A DNA stretch of 64,000 nt from an uncultured Eubacteriales bacterium (GTDB lineage Bacteria; Bacillota; Clostridia; Oscillospirales; CAG-272), in NCBI GenBank assembly GCA_900549725.1, contig URPL01000005.1, forward strand, positions 1-64,000, given 5' to 3'. The translations under genes and the position numbers were made by a program. How positions within the stretch are numbered: the stretch's first letter is position 1; every line of letters begins with the position of its first letter. This document shows, piece by piece, positions 23,561 to 32,630 of this stretch. The notes under the pieces are model-generated. The model was not told the origin of the DNA and made no database searches. It saw nothing but the letters and a program-made list of their open reading frames with translations.

Positions 23561-24102
23561 TCGGATATGCGCTTTGCGGCTCCTTCTGCACCCATGCGCG
23601 CAGCATTGCGGCGCTGCGGGAGCTGCTCGCACGCGGCTATGAGGTCTGCCCCATTGTCAGCGAAATTGTCTTTTGCACCGATACGCGCTTCGGCAGCGCC
23701 AAGGAGCGCATCGAGACGCTTGAGGCGCTGTGCGGCCAAGCCGTGGTACACAGCATAGCCGGAGCGGAGCCGTTCGGTCCGAAAACCGTTTTGGATCTGC
23801 TTATCATCGCCCCCTGCACGGGCAACACCTTGGCAAAGCTCTGCGCAGGCATTACCGACAGCTGTGTTACCATGGCGGCCAAGGCACAGCTGCGCGCCGA
23901 CCGCCCGGTTCTGCTCGGCGTTGCAACAAACGACGCGCTCTCCGCCAACGCGCAAAACCTCGCCAAAATCGCGCAGCATCGGCATATCACCCTGCTCCCC
24001 ATGGAAAAGGACGATCCGGAGAAAAAGCCGTATTCCATGGTTTGTCGCTTCGATCTGCTTGCGCAGACGGCGGATGAGATCCTCCGCGGCACCCCGGGAT
24101 AA
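23557..24102 (+). CDS. dpaB: Dipicolinate synthase subunit B
   Basis: This 181-residue flavoprotein-like subunit (SpoVFB family, related to phosphopantothenoylcysteine decarboxylases) contains GYALCGSFCTHARS at the N-terminus, LLIIAPCTGNTLAKLCAGI in the middle and a KKPYSMVC end. It pairs with DpaA to make dipicolinate. It starts at a GTG (23557) that overlaps the dpaA stop, behind a G-rich ribosome site. The length is slightly under Bacillus SpoVFB (about 200). Confidence 0.94.
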   Translation: MIGYALCGSFCTHARSIAALRELLARGYEVCPIVSEIVFCTDTRFGSAKERIETLEALCGQAVVHSIAGAEPFGPKTVLDLLIIAPCTGNTLAKLCAGITDSCVTMAAKAQLRADRPVLLGVATNDALSANAQNLAKIAQHRHITLLPMEKDDPEKKPYSMVCRFDLLAQTADEILRGTPG

Positions 24103-24108
24103 AATACA

Positions 24109-24147
24109 GGCCGCGATGCCGTAGGACGCATTGCGGTCTGTTCCTTT
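24109..24147 (+). terminator. Terminator of dpaAB
   Basis: An 11-bp stem with two G-U pairs (24109-24119 with 24128-24138) is followed by TTCCTTTT. Confidence 0.6.
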
Positions 24148-24199
24148 TCCCTAAAAGCAAAAAAAGGAGGCCGGGGAAGCTTTCTTTGTTCTTTTTGCA

Positions 24200-25183
24200 T
24201 CATTTTTCGTCCTGCTCCCTTTTTACGCCGGAGCAGAAAAAGGAATGCTCCAAATACCACTTTGCGGTTTTTTGCAATCCTTCGGAAAATGCCGTCTGCG
24301 CGCGCCAGCCGAGCCGCTCGATTTTTGCGGTATCAACGGCATAGCGGTCGTCATGCCCCGGCCGGTCCGCAACAAAGCAGATGCGGCTTTCCTCCGCCCC
24401 CACAAGCGGCAAAAGCGCTTCCAAAACCGCGCGGTTGCTTTTTTGCTGCCCCGCGCCGATATTATAAATCTCTCCCGCCGCGCCCCGCTGCAAAATCAGG
24501 TCGATTGCGGCGCAATGGTCAAGAACATAAAGCCAATCCCGCTCTGCGCTCCCGTCGCCGTACAGCGGCAGGCTCTCTCCGCGCAGCGCCCTCCCGATCA
24601 TATACGGAATCAGCTTTTCGGGATATTGATACGGCCCGTAATTATTCGCGCAGCGGCTGATCGTGACGCCAAGACCGTATGTGCGCGCATAGGAAAGCAC
24701 CAAAAGATCCCCCGCCGCCTTGGATGCGGCATACGGGCTTGAGGGATGCAGCGGCGCCGTTTCCGAAAATTTCGTTCCGCGCGGCGCGGGACCGTATACC
24801 TCATCGGTCGATACATAGTGAAAGCGCTCCGAGCCGTAAGCTCGGCAAAGATCCAGCAGCACGCCCGTGCCGAGCACATTTGTCCTTAAAAAGATTGCAG
24901 GATCTTTAATCGAGCGGTCCACGTGGCTCTGCGCCGCAAAATGCACCGTGATCTGCGGGCGCCATATGCGATAAATCGGCTCCATTTGCTCCGCGCTGCA
25001 AATATCCGCCTTAAAAAATTGCACTCTTCCTGCGCGCACAAGCGGCTCTATGGCAGCATAGTTTGCCGCATAGGACAAATTATCCGCGCAGAGAAAACAT
25101 TCGCCCGGATAGCGCCGGGTCATATAGCGCAAAAATGCGCTGCCGATGAACCCCGCGCCGCCCGTTACCAAAATTGTTCTCAT
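24200..25183 (-). CDS. rfbB: dTDP-glucose 4,6-dehydratase (NAD-dependent epimerase family)
   Basis: This 327-residue extended SDR has the NAD motif GGAGFIGSAF, the active-site STDEVYG, the YAASKAAGD Tyr/Lys pair, CANNYGPYQYPEKLIP and GDGSAERDWLYVLDH. These are the hallmarks of RmlB/RfbB, which makes dTDP-4-keto-6-deoxyglucose for rhamnose or other cell-surface sugars. The ATG at 25183 has CAGGAG upstream and overlaps the preceding stop (ATGA), so it is translationally coupled to the regulator-like gene. No other rml genes are nearby, so it is an orphan dehydratase. Confidence 0.92.
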   Translation of the reverse strand: MRTILVTGGAGFIGSAFLRYMTRRYPGECFLCADNLSYAANYAAIEPLVRAGRVQFFKADICSAEQMEPIYRIWRPQITVHFAAQSHVDRSIKDPAIFLRTNVLGTGVLLDLCRAYGSERFHYVSTDEVYGPAPRGTKFSETAPLHPSSPYAASKAAGDLLVLSYARTYGLGVTISRCANNYGPYQYPEKLIPYMIGRALRGESLPLYGDGSAERDWLYVLDHCAAIDLILQRGAAGEIYNIGAGQQKSNRAVLEALLPLVGAEESRICFVADRPGHDDRYAVDTAKIERLGWRAQTAFSEGLQKTAKWYLEHSFFCSGVKREQDEK

Positions 25184-25977
25184 TGCATCAGCTCCTGCAT
25201 CAGGGCGCTTTTTTGCGCCCACCCATATTGTGTCATAAAATATTCCGGCTCGATTTTCTGCAGTGAGGGCTCGCCCCGCAGGCATTCATAGGCATCGCAT
25301 TGCAAAAGCTCCGTGCGCACGGCATAAAAATCTCTGCCGTGTAAAAACAGCTCCGGGGCGCCGAGCTCCTCCAGCGTTCTTTTCAGCGCGGCAACCGCTT
25401 TTGAAAAATAGTCCTGCGTGCGGCGGGAATAGGACGCATCCGCAAACAAAACCTCGCACAGCTCCTTTTTGCTCGCACCCGCGCCGAGCTTTGCCGCAAG
25501 ATAGCAAAACAGCTCAAAGCTTTTGGAAAGCGCAAACGAAACCGCCTCCCCGTCCCGTAAAAGCTGCGCCTCTTTGAAGCATCTCAAATAAAGCCCCTGC
25601 TGCAGCGCGGGGGGATAGCGCAAATTTTGCAGCTGTTGCAAAAAGTCCTCACCGCGCAGCGGTTGCCGCATGCATCCGCTTGCAAACAGACCGAACGCCG
25701 CCTCCAAAAACGGCGCACCCGCTTCTTTTTCACAAAGGAAAATCAAATTCAGGTTTTTTGCGCGCCCCCGCAGCTTTTCGGCAAGCGCCAGCGCCACGCG
25801 CGGCTGCGCCGCATCGATCAGCGCTATGTCCGGAAGAATCCCTGACCCCTGTGCTTCGGCGTTTCTTGCCTGTTCCGTCGTATACAGATAAATCTGCGCC
25901 TGCGGCAGCACCGCGCGCACGCAGGCATAACTTGCTTTCAGCGTCTTTTTTCCGTCGCCCGTGATCATAATACGCAT
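25180..25977 (-). CDS. Response-regulator-like protein with winged-helix C-terminus
   Basis: Of 265 residues, about 1-115 resemble a receiver domain (MRIMITGDG; PDIALIDAAQPRVALALAEKLR with a possible phospho-Asp; LIFLCEKE; the usual Lys-Pro appears as RQP). Residues about 130-255 look like an OmpR/SARP-type winged helix (LSKSFELFCYLAAKLGAGASKKELCEVLF, RTQDYFSKAVAALKRTLEELG). The conserved acidic pair and Lys are imperfect, so phosphorylation is uncertain. No histidine kinase is adjacent. It is coupled by a 4-base overlap to rfbB. The ATG at 25977 follows GGAGG. Confidence 0.65.
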   Translation of the reverse strand: MRIMITGDGKKTLKASYACVRAVLPQAQIYLYTTEQARNAEAQGSGILPDIALIDAAQPRVALALAEKLRGRAKNLNLIFLCEKEAGAPFLEAAFGLFASGCMRQPLRGEDFLQQLQNLRYPPALQQGLYLRCFKEAQLLRDGEAVSFALSKSFELFCYLAAKLGAGASKKELCEVLFADASYSRRTQDYFSKAVAALKRTLEELGAPELFLHGRDFYAVRTELLQCDAYECLRGEPSLQKIEPEYFMTQYGWAQKSALMQELMQ

Positions 25978-26008
25978 GCGCCTTTCCTCCCAAGCCCTTT
26001 GTGCTTTC

Positions 26009-26037
26009 AGTATACCGCATTCCCCGCAAAAAGGCAA
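26009..26037 (-). promoter_or_regulatory. Promoter of the regulator-rfbB operon
   Basis: Minus strand TTGCCT (26037-26032), 17 bp, TATACT (26014-26009). Confidence 0.7.
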
Positions 26038-26095
26038 TCCATCCCGCCGCTTTCTCCGAAAAAATGCCGTTTTTCGTATTTTTTCGCCGTTTTGC

Positions 26096-26124
26096 TTGAC
26101 CGCAGCCGCACTTTATATTACAAT
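26096..26124 (+). promoter_or_regulatory. Promoter of the P-type ATPase gene
   Basis: TTGACC (26096-26101), 17 bp, TACAAT (26119-26124). Confidence 0.75.
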
Positions 26125-26170
26125 AGAAGCTCCACAAAGCATAACGCCGCATCGGGAAAGGAGTCTCATT

Positions 26171-28564
26171 TTGGCTGAATTTCAAGCGCCGCGGGGCTAT
26201 GAGCAGGGGCTGAGCAAAGAGCAGGTTTCCATGCGCACGGCAACCGGCAAGACCAACCAAACCACAGCGAAAACAAATAAAACCACCGGGCAGATTATCC
26301 GGGAAAATATGCTGACCTATTTCAACGGCATTTTCCTTTGCATCACCGTTTTGCTCTGCGCAGTCGGCTCGTTCCGCAACCTGACTTTTTTGCCCATCAT
26401 TTTAGGCAACACTCTGATCGGCATCATTCAGGAGCTGCGCGCCAAAGCCGTGCTGGACAAAATGAATCTGCTTGCAAAGCCGCATACCCGTGTCGTGCGC
26501 GACGGGAAAGAACTGACCGTGGCGGCGGAGGAGCTTGTGCTTGACGATATTATTGTTCTGCACGCGGGCGATCAAATCCCCGCTGATGCCGTGCTGCTCG
26601 ACGGCACGCTTTCCGTCAATGAATCGCTGCTCAGCGGCGAATCGGATGAAATTGCAAAAGCATGCGGCGATGAGCTGTTCAGCGGCAGCTTTGTCACGGC
26701 AGGGCAAGGGCGCGCCATGCTCAGCCGCGTCGGCGACGATTCCTATATCATGCGCCTGAGCGCGCAGGCAAAGCAAATGAAGGGCACGGAGCAGTCCGAA
26801 ATGATCCGCTCCGTCAACCGTATTATCAAATGGGTCGGCATTGCCGTGATCCCAATCGCGATCATCCTGTTTTGCCAAAGCTATTTCATCAATCACGAAA
26901 CCGTGCAGAGAAGCGTTACCTCCATGGTCGCTGCGATCATCGGCATGATTCCCGAGGGGCTGTATCTTCTCACCACCATCGCCCTCGCGCTGAGCACCAT
27001 CCGTCTTGTACGCAAAAAGGTGCTGCTGCACGATATGAAAAGCATTGAAACGCTGGCGCGCGTCGATGTGCTCTGTGTCGATAAAACGGGCACCATCACG
27101 GAGCCGGACATGCGCCTGTGCGAAATTTTGCCGGTTTTTGATGCACCCACGGACGAAAAAACGGCAAAGCTGCGCCTGTGTGAATACGCGCATGCCGCAA
27201 CCGATTCCTCCTCTACCATGCAGGCGCTGCGCCGCTATGCGGACAGAACAAATGCGCCCGCTGTATCAAGGCCGCTTGCGCTGATGCCCTTTTCCTCTGC
27301 GCAGAAATACGGGGCAATCCGCTTCTCTGACGGCACCTATCTCTTCGGCGCGCCCGAGGTGCTGCTCGGAGAGGGCGTTTCCGCCTACGCAAAGCAGCTT
27401 GCCCCGGCGCTTGCGCGCGGAGAGCGCGTGCTTGCGTTTTGCTTTTGCCCCGGCGAGATCCCGCAGGATCTTCAGGCGGCTCGCCCCGCCCCGCTTTTGT
27501 TTGTCACCTTCTCCAATCCCCTGCGGCAAAATGCCGCCCGAACCTTTTCTTATTTCGCGGCACAGGGGGTCACGGTCAAGGTCATCTCCGGAGATCACCC
27601 TGCAACCGTCTGTGCCGTTGCCGCGCAGGCAGGCATTCCGGGCGCAGAGCGGTTTGTGGATGCCCGCACGCTGACGGATGAAGCAGCCCTGCGCAGCGCC
27701 GCGGCGAACTATACGGTGTTCGGCCGCGTCACCCCCGCGCAAAAGCAGCAGCTTGTGCGCGCGCTGCAGGATGCCGGGCATACCGTCGCCATGACAGGGG
27801 ACGGCGTCAACGATATTCTTGCCATGAAGGATGCGGATTGCTCTGTTGCCATGGCGTCGGGCAGCGAAGCGGCGACGCAGGCGGCGCAGCTTGTGCTTAT
27901 GGATAACGATTTTGCCAAAATGCCGGATATCGTTTCGGAGGGCAGACGCGTAGTCAACAACATTCAGCGCAGCGCAAGCCTGTTTTTGGTGAAAAACATC
28001 TTCTCTTTGCTCATGGCGCTGTTTTCCGCCGTCTTTTTCTTCACCTATCCGCTGGAGCCCGCGCAGATCTCCCTCATCAGCGCATTCACCATCGGATTGC
28101 CCGGCTTTTTGCTGGCGCTGGAGCCCTCCACGCAGCGCATCACGGGCAATTTCATGAAAAATGTGCTGTTGCGCGCGCTGCCCGCCGGGCTGACCGATCT
28201 TTTCTCTGTTGCCGCACTTGTAGTTTGCGGAGAAGTGTTCTCCCTGCCCGGCGGCGATATCGCAACGGCGGCAACCATGCTTTTGTGTGTGGTCGGCTTT
28301 ATGATCTTAATTAAAATCTCAAAGCCTTTCAACCGCTTTAAATGGGCAATCCTTGCCGTCAATATCGCAGGGCTGCTCTTCTGCGGCATTTTCCTGCATC
28401 AGCTGTTTGCCATGTCCGCCATGTCCGCTATCTGTATTTTGCTTATGGTCGTTTTCGCCTTTGCCTCGGAATCCATGTTCCGCTATCTGACGCTCTTTAC
28501 GGAATTTCTCACGCAAAAGCTGGAAGCGCTGCGGCAAAAGCACCGCGCAAAAATGCGGAAATAA
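26171..28564 (+). CDS. Cation-translocating P-type ATPase, CtpE-like
   Basis: This 797-residue membrane ATPase contains the TGES-equivalent SGES in the actuator domain, the phosphorylation motif DKTGT, an N-domain GAPEVLL and the hinge TGDGVND. It has about ten membrane helices and lacks an N-terminal heavy-metal-binding domain. The short N-terminus and overall pattern (IIQELRAKAVLDKM, ESDEIAKACGDELFSGSF) resemble CtpE-type ATPases, described as calcium importers in mycobacteria. The ion is not certain. The start is a TTG at 26171 with AAAGGAG seven bases upstream; earlier in-frame codons reach into the divergent promoter. Monocistronic. Confidence 0.88.
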   Translation: MAEFQAPRGYEQGLSKEQVSMRTATGKTNQTTAKTNKTTGQIIRENMLTYFNGIFLCITVLLCAVGSFRNLTFLPIILGNTLIGIIQELRAKAVLDKMNLLAKPHTRVVRDGKELTVAAEELVLDDIIVLHAGDQIPADAVLLDGTLSVNESLLSGESDEIAKACGDELFSGSFVTAGQGRAMLSRVGDDSYIMRLSAQAKQMKGTEQSEMIRSVNRIIKWVGIAVIPIAIILFCQSYFINHETVQRSVTSMVAAIIGMIPEGLYLLTTIALALSTIRLVRKKVLLHDMKSIETLARVDVLCVDKTGTITEPDMRLCEILPVFDAPTDEKTAKLRLCEYAHAATDSSSTMQALRRYADRTNAPAVSRPLALMPFSSAQKYGAIRFSDGTYLFGAPEVLLGEGVSAYAKQLAPALARGERVLAFCFCPGEIPQDLQAARPAPLLFVTFSNPLRQNAARTFSYFAAQGVTVKVISGDHPATVCAVAAQAGIPGAERFVDARTLTDEAALRSAAANYTVFGRVTPAQKQQLVRALQDAGHTVAMTGDGVNDILAMKDADCSVAMASGSEAATQAAQLVLMDNDFAKMPDIVSEGRRVVNNIQRSASLFLVKNIFSLLMALFSAVFFFTYPLEPAQISLISAFTIGLPGFLLALEPSTQRITGNFMKNVLLRALPAGLTDLFSVAALVVCGEVFSLPGGDIATAATMLLCVVGFMILIKISKPFNRFKWAILAVNIAGLLFCGIFLHQLFAMSAMSAICILLMVVFAFASESMFRYLTLFTEFLTQKLEALRQKHRAKMRK

Positions 28565-28570
28565 ACGAAT

Positions 28571-28605
28571 TGCCGGTCGGAACCGCATCCGACCGGCATT
28601 CCTTT
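28571..28605. terminator. Bidirectional terminator between the ATPase gene and bioY
   Basis: TGCCGGTCGG (28571-28580) pairs with CCGACCGGCA (28589-28598), followed by TTCCTTTT. Confidence 0.8.
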
Positions 28606-28624
28606 TGCAAAAACAAAGCCCGCT

Positions 28625-29188
28625 TCAAAGCTTCACTCTGCGGTGCAAAATCGGCGCCAGGACAGCACACAGCAGAATTTTCAGCGCATCGCCCGGCAGG
28701 AAAATGAGCATCCCGCCGCGCAGCAGCGACCAAAATGAAAGCCCCTTGCCGAGATACGCATTCTGAATCAGCGCAAGATACGGCACGCCGACAAGATACA
28801 GCACCGCAAGCCCCGCCGTGCATGCCGCAATCACCCGCCAAAACGATACCGCCCCGCTGCGCGCAAGCAGCCCGATGAGAAACGCAGCGGGAACAAGTCC
28901 GATCAAAAAGCCGAAGGTCGGAGAAAGCACCGCTCCGAAGCCGCCGCCAAAGGTAAACACGGGAACGCCGCAAAGCCCGATCAATACATACAGCGCCTGT
29001 GACAAGGCGCCCCATTTTGCCCCGAGCATCAGCCCCGCCATCGCACAGAAGAAAAACTGCAGCGTAATGGGTGCAAGCGGCAGCGGGATACGCAAAAAGG
29101 CTCCCGCGGCGGTCAACGCGGCAAACATGGCGCAAAGCAGCAGCTCTCTGGTCGGGAATCGGCGTGCGGTCGTTTTTTTGCTCGGCAT
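28625..29188 (-). CDS. bioY: Biotin transporter, BioY family S component
   Basis: This 187-residue membrane protein has six hydrophobic segments and the BioY pattern: LRIPLPLAPITLQFFFCAMAGLMLG near the N-terminus, LYVLIGLCGVPVF, FGGGFGAVLSPTFGFLIG and a C-terminal LPGDALKILL. It captures biotin, alone or with an ECF module. AGGGAGAG precedes the ATG at 29188. Monocistronic. I see no clear BirA operator upstream. Confidence 0.94.
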   Translation of the reverse strand: MPSKKTTARRFPTRELLLCAMFAALTAAGAFLRIPLPLAPITLQFFFCAMAGLMLGAKWGALSQALYVLIGLCGVPVFTFGGGFGAVLSPTFGFLIGLVPAAFLIGLLARSGAVSFWRVIAACTAGLAVLYLVGVPYLALIQNAYLGKGLSFWSLLRGGMLIFLPGDALKILLCAVLAPILHRRVKL

Positions 29189-29357
29189 AGTTTCTCTCCC
29201 TGTTCAAGTCTCGGTATTCTCCGGAAAACACCGGCAGTATAGCAAGCAATTATGTTTGAAAATTCGATAAATTATGTCAGAACTGTTAAAACAGCATCTG
29301 CTTTTTCAAAAATGAGACAAAATATGATAATTTTATGAAAAAATCATTTCATAAATA

Positions 29358-29386
29358 TTGACTTTTACAGACGTTTTTGTTACACT
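29358..29386 (+). promoter_or_regulatory. Promoter of the DUF5684 gene
   Basis: TTGACT (29358-29363), 17 bp, TACACT (29381-29386). Confidence 0.8.
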
Positions 29387-29441
29387 ATTGACATGGGCAC
29401 ACCCCTTGGTGCCGTCCAAATCTTTTTTTAGGAGTATTTTT

Positions 29442-29843
29442 ATGGACTACGCAGCAACAAGCACCGACTATGCCGTGGCAGGCGGTTTTTTCGCCGTCTA
29501 TTTGGTAATCGCGATTGTTTTGGGCGCTTTGCTCCTCATCGCAAACTGGAAAATCTTCACCAAAGCCGGTCAGGCGGGTTGGAAAACACTCATCCCGATT
29601 TATAACGGAATGGTCCTGTTCAAAATCATTTACGGAAGCATGGGGAAATTCTTCCTTCTGATTATCCCCGTGTTCGGTCAGATCTATTACATTATCTCCA
29701 TGTTCCGCCTTGCAAGAGTTTTCGGCAAGGGCGGCGGATTCGGCTTCGGTCTTTGGGTCCTGCCAACCATTTTTACATTGATTCTCGGTTTTTCCAAGAA
29801 AATTCAGTATGTCGGTCCGTTTGGCAAGCAAAACGCACAGTAA
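29442..29843 (+). CDS. Small membrane protein, DUF5684 family
   Basis: This 133-residue protein has four hydrophobic segments. The signature IFTKAGQAGWKTLIPIYNGMVLFKI, then RLARVFGKGGGFGFGLWVLPTIFTLILGF, matches the DUF5684 family, whose members are found alone or fused to signal-peptidase-like domains. Function unknown. The ATG at 29442 follows TAGGAG. It has its own promoter and a strong terminator, so it is monocistronic. Confidence 0.8.
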   Translation: MDYAATSTDYAVAGGFFAVYLVIAIVLGALLLIANWKIFTKAGQAGWKTLIPIYNGMVLFKIIYGSMGKFFLLIIPVFGQIYYIISMFRLARVFGKGGGFGFGLWVLPTIFTLILGFSKKIQYVGPFGKQNAQ

Positions 29844-29859
29844 TCCATCAAAGTATCGA

Positions 29860-29897
29860 GGTGCCCGCGCAGAAAACCGCGCGGGCACCCCTTTTTT
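29860..29897. terminator. Terminator, bidirectional
   Basis: A perfect 11-bp GC stem (29860-29870 with 29879-29889) followed by a T run; the tldE gene ends just beyond. Confidence 0.9.
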
Positions 29898-29900
29898 ATT

Positions 29901-31199
29901 TCATTTCCCGGAAATCGTAATTCCGTCAAATGCAGCCCATGGCAAAACGCTTGCGCCGTCCGCCTCCCGCTCCTTTGACAATGCGTGTAAAGAAAACAGC
30001 ATTTTTGCAAGGTTGCCGCCGATCATCGTTTCGTTCACCGCGCCGACGACCTTGCCGTGCTCAATCAAAAAGCTGTTTTTCGCAACGCCGGAAAAATCGC
30101 CGTTTGCGCTCGGCTCTCCGCCGGAAAACCGCCCGACGATGATGCCGTGCTCAATGCCGCCGATGATCTGCTCCACCGTGCGCTCCCCGCCCCCGACGAT
30201 CAGCGCGCCGGAGGAGTTCTTCGCGCGCGGCAGCCCCGTTTTGTTGGAAACATAAAACGAAAGCAGAAAGCTCTGCAAAACGCCGTTCCGGATCACATCG
30301 AAATCCTCGGACAAAAAGCCGTCGTCGCTCACCCGCTCTCCGCAGACAATGCGGTCATCATGCGGGCAAAGCGAAACATTCAGCTGCGTATGCGCAACAG
30401 GGCAGCCGAGCTTGTCGCGCCAAATGCTTGTTCCGTCAAGCAGCGGCGCATCATCCGCAAAATTGGAGAGCGCCGACCACAGCATATCCGCAAAGCAAGA
30501 GGGGGGAAAAAGCACCGTGCCGATGAATTTTCCCTGCACCGCCGTCGGATAAAGCTGCCGCTCCACCTCCGCAAGCTCCCGCTTGATCGCGCCGCACTCA
30601 TAAAACGGCCGGTCCAGCCGGTCCAGCATCACCGAAGAGCCGAAGAAGGAAGAAGCTGCCTCCCCCTCATGCGCCGAATAGGTCAAATCCGCCACATAGG
30701 CGCCGCTGCTGCGCGTATACAGCACCCCGTTGGAATTGGCAAAGACTGAGTCGCTCTTTACATGGCTGACCACCATCTGCTCCACCAGGATCTTCGGGTG
30801 CTTTTCTTTTATGGTTTGCAAAAGCTCCTGCGTGCGGACAAACAGTGCCTCTGTATCGCACTCGGTTGCGCCGAGGGTAAAATGCTGCGGTGGGGCATAG
30901 GGGGCAATGTCAAAGGCAGGGTCCGCCTTGCCGCTGCCTGCAACCGCGATGCAGTCCTGCACGGTTTTTTCAATGCTGTCCGCATCAAAGCGGTTCAGCG
31001 CAACGGAGCCGCGCTTCCCCCCGCAATATGCCGTCATACCGAGGGCGCGGTCATACAGCGTGCGGAACAGGCTGAATTTGCCGCTGTCCACATTGAATTC
31101 CCTCGTTTGCCGCTGCACAACGCTCACACTTGCTTTTTCCGCGCCGTTTTGCCCGAGCAGAGAAAGCGTATCCGCTGCGATTTTTTTCATTTCTTTCAT
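29901..31199 (-). CDS. tldE: TldE/PmbA metallopeptidase-like subunit
   Basis: This 432-residue PmbA/TldE homologue lacks the HExxxH zinc motif of its partner and ends with the conserved IGGNLAKMLFSLHALSKER and the LPWAAFDGITISGK block. With TldD it forms a cytosolic protease that matures or degrades peptides, such as microcin B17 and CcdA in Escherichia coli. GGAGGG lies before the ATG at 31199. It follows tldD by 13 bases in one operon. Confidence 0.93.
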   Translation of the reverse strand: MKEMKKIAADTLSLLGQNGAEKASVSVVQRQTREFNVDSGKFSLFRTLYDRALGMTAYCGGKRGSVALNRFDADSIEKTVQDCIAVAGSGKADPAFDIAPYAPPQHFTLGATECDTEALFVRTQELLQTIKEKHPKILVEQMVVSHVKSDSVFANSNGVLYTRSSGAYVADLTYSAHEGEAASSFFGSSVMLDRLDRPFYECGAIKRELAEVERQLYPTAVQGKFIGTVLFPPSCFADMLWSALSNFADDAPLLDGTSIWRDKLGCPVAHTQLNVSLCPHDDRIVCGERVSDDGFLSEDFDVIRNGVLQSFLLSFYVSNKTGLPRAKNSSGALIVGGGERTVEQIIGGIEHGIIVGRFSGGEPSANGDFSGVAKNSFLIEHGKVVGAVNETMIGGNLAKMLFSLHALSKEREADGASVLPWAAFDGITISGK

Positions 31200-31212
31200 G
31201 CGCCGACCCTCC

Positions 31213-32598
31213 TCATTCTCCGCCGATCATCACGCGGCAGCGCAGATCCGGCCCGCCCATGGAAACGGGCATCGGCTGCTTTTTGCCGCACATGCCCGCG
31301 CTGACCCAATGCATGGTGTCTCCGAGCATATCAACCGTTTTCAGCATCTCAAAGGCAATGCCGCTGAGCGTGGTGTCAAGCAGCGCGCGGCCGAGCTTTC
31401 CGTGTTTTATCTCATACCCCTCTGTCACGCCGAACATAAATTCTCCCGTGGTATCCGCCTGGCCGTTGTTGGAGCTCACAAGATAATATCCGTCCTCCAC
31501 GGAGGCGATCATATCCGCAAGCGTGTCATGCCCCGGGTGAACCGCCGTATTGCGCATGCGGATCAGCGGCTCGTCGGAAAAGGCAAAGGCGCGTGCATTG
31601 CCGCAGGGCTCCATGCCGAAATGCTGCGCGCTCTCGCGGCTGTTCATATATCCCGTGAGTACGCCGTTTTCGATCAGCCTCACATCCTTTGCAACCGTCC
31701 CCTCATCATCAAGATAAACGGGAAGCGGCGCCTCTTTTCCGAATGCCTCATAGGCAAAATCGCTCAAATTTACAAGCGGGGAAGCGACCTGCTTATTCAG
31801 GCACGATGCGGCAACAGAGCCGCCGAGCACCAGATCCGCCTCAACGGTATGCCCCACCGCCTCATGCGCAAGCATGCCGGTAAGCTCCCCGCTGAGCACG
31901 CAGGTATGCACGCCTGCCCGCGCCCTGACGCCCTCTTTTTTCTTCTGCAGCCGCTCATACAGCGCATCGATCTTTGCAAACAGCGCGGCAGGGTCCGAAA
32001 ACCGATCCGAAAAATCGCCCGCGCCGCCGAACGGCTCGAACAGATCCACCGGAGTGCCGTCCTTTGCGGTATCTGTCAGCATTACATAAACATAGCTGCG
32101 CGGCGCGCGGTTATGCCCGCAGGCGCCGTCCGAGCAGAGCAGCGCTTTTTCCATGCTGTCGCTCATGGCGACCACTCTGCGCGCTGCAAGCGCGGGATAT
32201 TTTTTTGCAAGATAGGCATCCACGGCGCGCACAAATTCCACATATTCGCGCTGCTCGGCATCCCGCGGGGACGAAAAATGCGTCACCGTTGCCCTCGGCA
32301 GCGGCGGCAGAGGCCCTTTTCCGAGACTTACATGGCTGTCCAGAAACCGCGCGTTTTCCGAGGCGGCGGCAAGCACGGTTTTTGCCGCCTCTTCATCCAT
32401 CTCCGCCATGGAGGAAAAGCCGTATACCCCGGCGCGCAGCACGCGCGCGCTGACTCCGCAGCTCTCGGCGCGCACATTCGTCGTTACCTCGCCGCCGATG
32501 AGCCCGACACGTCGATTTGTGCTGATCTGCGCCCGCAGCTCCGTGTGTGCTCCCGGGTCAAACAGCGCCTGCGCGCCCATGATCTGTTCCAATAACAT
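31213..32598 (-). CDS. tldD: TldD metalloprotease
   Basis: This 461-residue protein carries the zinc motif HEAVGH, the following E-A-D (VEADLVLGG), and the C-terminal block SAGMCGKKQPMPVSMGGP. It is the catalytic half of the TldD/TldE heterodimer. I place the start at the ATG at 32598 because AAAGGG is eight bases away; the ATG at 32604 is only two to three bases from it. The promoter is TTGTAT-17-TACAAT (32659-32631). No RiPP precursor is visible nearby, so housekeeping proteolysis is the likely role. Confidence 0.93.
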   Translation of the reverse strand: MLLEQIMGAQALFDPGAHTELRAQISTNRRVGLIGGEVTTNVRAESCGVSARVLRAGVYGFSSMAEMDEEAAKTVLAAASENARFLDSHVSLGKGPLPPLPRATVTHFSSPRDAEQREYVEFVRAVDAYLAKKYPALAARRVVAMSDSMEKALLCSDGACGHNRAPRSYVYVMLTDTAKDGTPVDLFEPFGGAGDFSDRFSDPAALFAKIDALYERLQKKKEGVRARAGVHTCVLSGELTGMLAHEAVGHTVEADLVLGGSVAASCLNKQVASPLVNLSDFAYEAFGKEAPLPVYLDDEGTVAKDVRLIENGVLTGYMNSRESAQHFGMEPCGNARAFAFSDEPLIRMRNTAVHPGHDTLADMIASVEDGYYLVSSNNGQADTTGEFMFGVTEGYEIKHGKLGRALLDTTLSGIAFEMLKTVDMLGDTMHWVSAGMCGKKQPMPVSMGGPDLRCRVMIGGE

Positions 32599-32630
32599 AT
32601 GCATTTCCCTTTCCGTTTTTCATTATTCTT

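Noticed and set aside
25961..26170. N-terminal extension of the P-type ATPase from the upstream frame
   Set aside because: It would cross the promoter and the divergent regulator start. TTG at 26171 with AAAGGAG is better.
29283..29298. CTGTT-AA-AACAG palindrome upstream of bioY as a BirA operator
   Set aside because: It does not match the long split BirA operator, and its distance from the bioY promoter is unclear.
30907..32595. 562-codon rightward frame over tldD/tldE
   Set aside because: It is a GC-rich shadow frame opposite two well-recognised genes with motifs and ribosome sites.
31213..32598. TldD/TldE as maturation proteases of a RiPP cluster
   Set aside because: No precursor peptide, cyclase or exporter lies alongside; the pair is also common as housekeeping genes.
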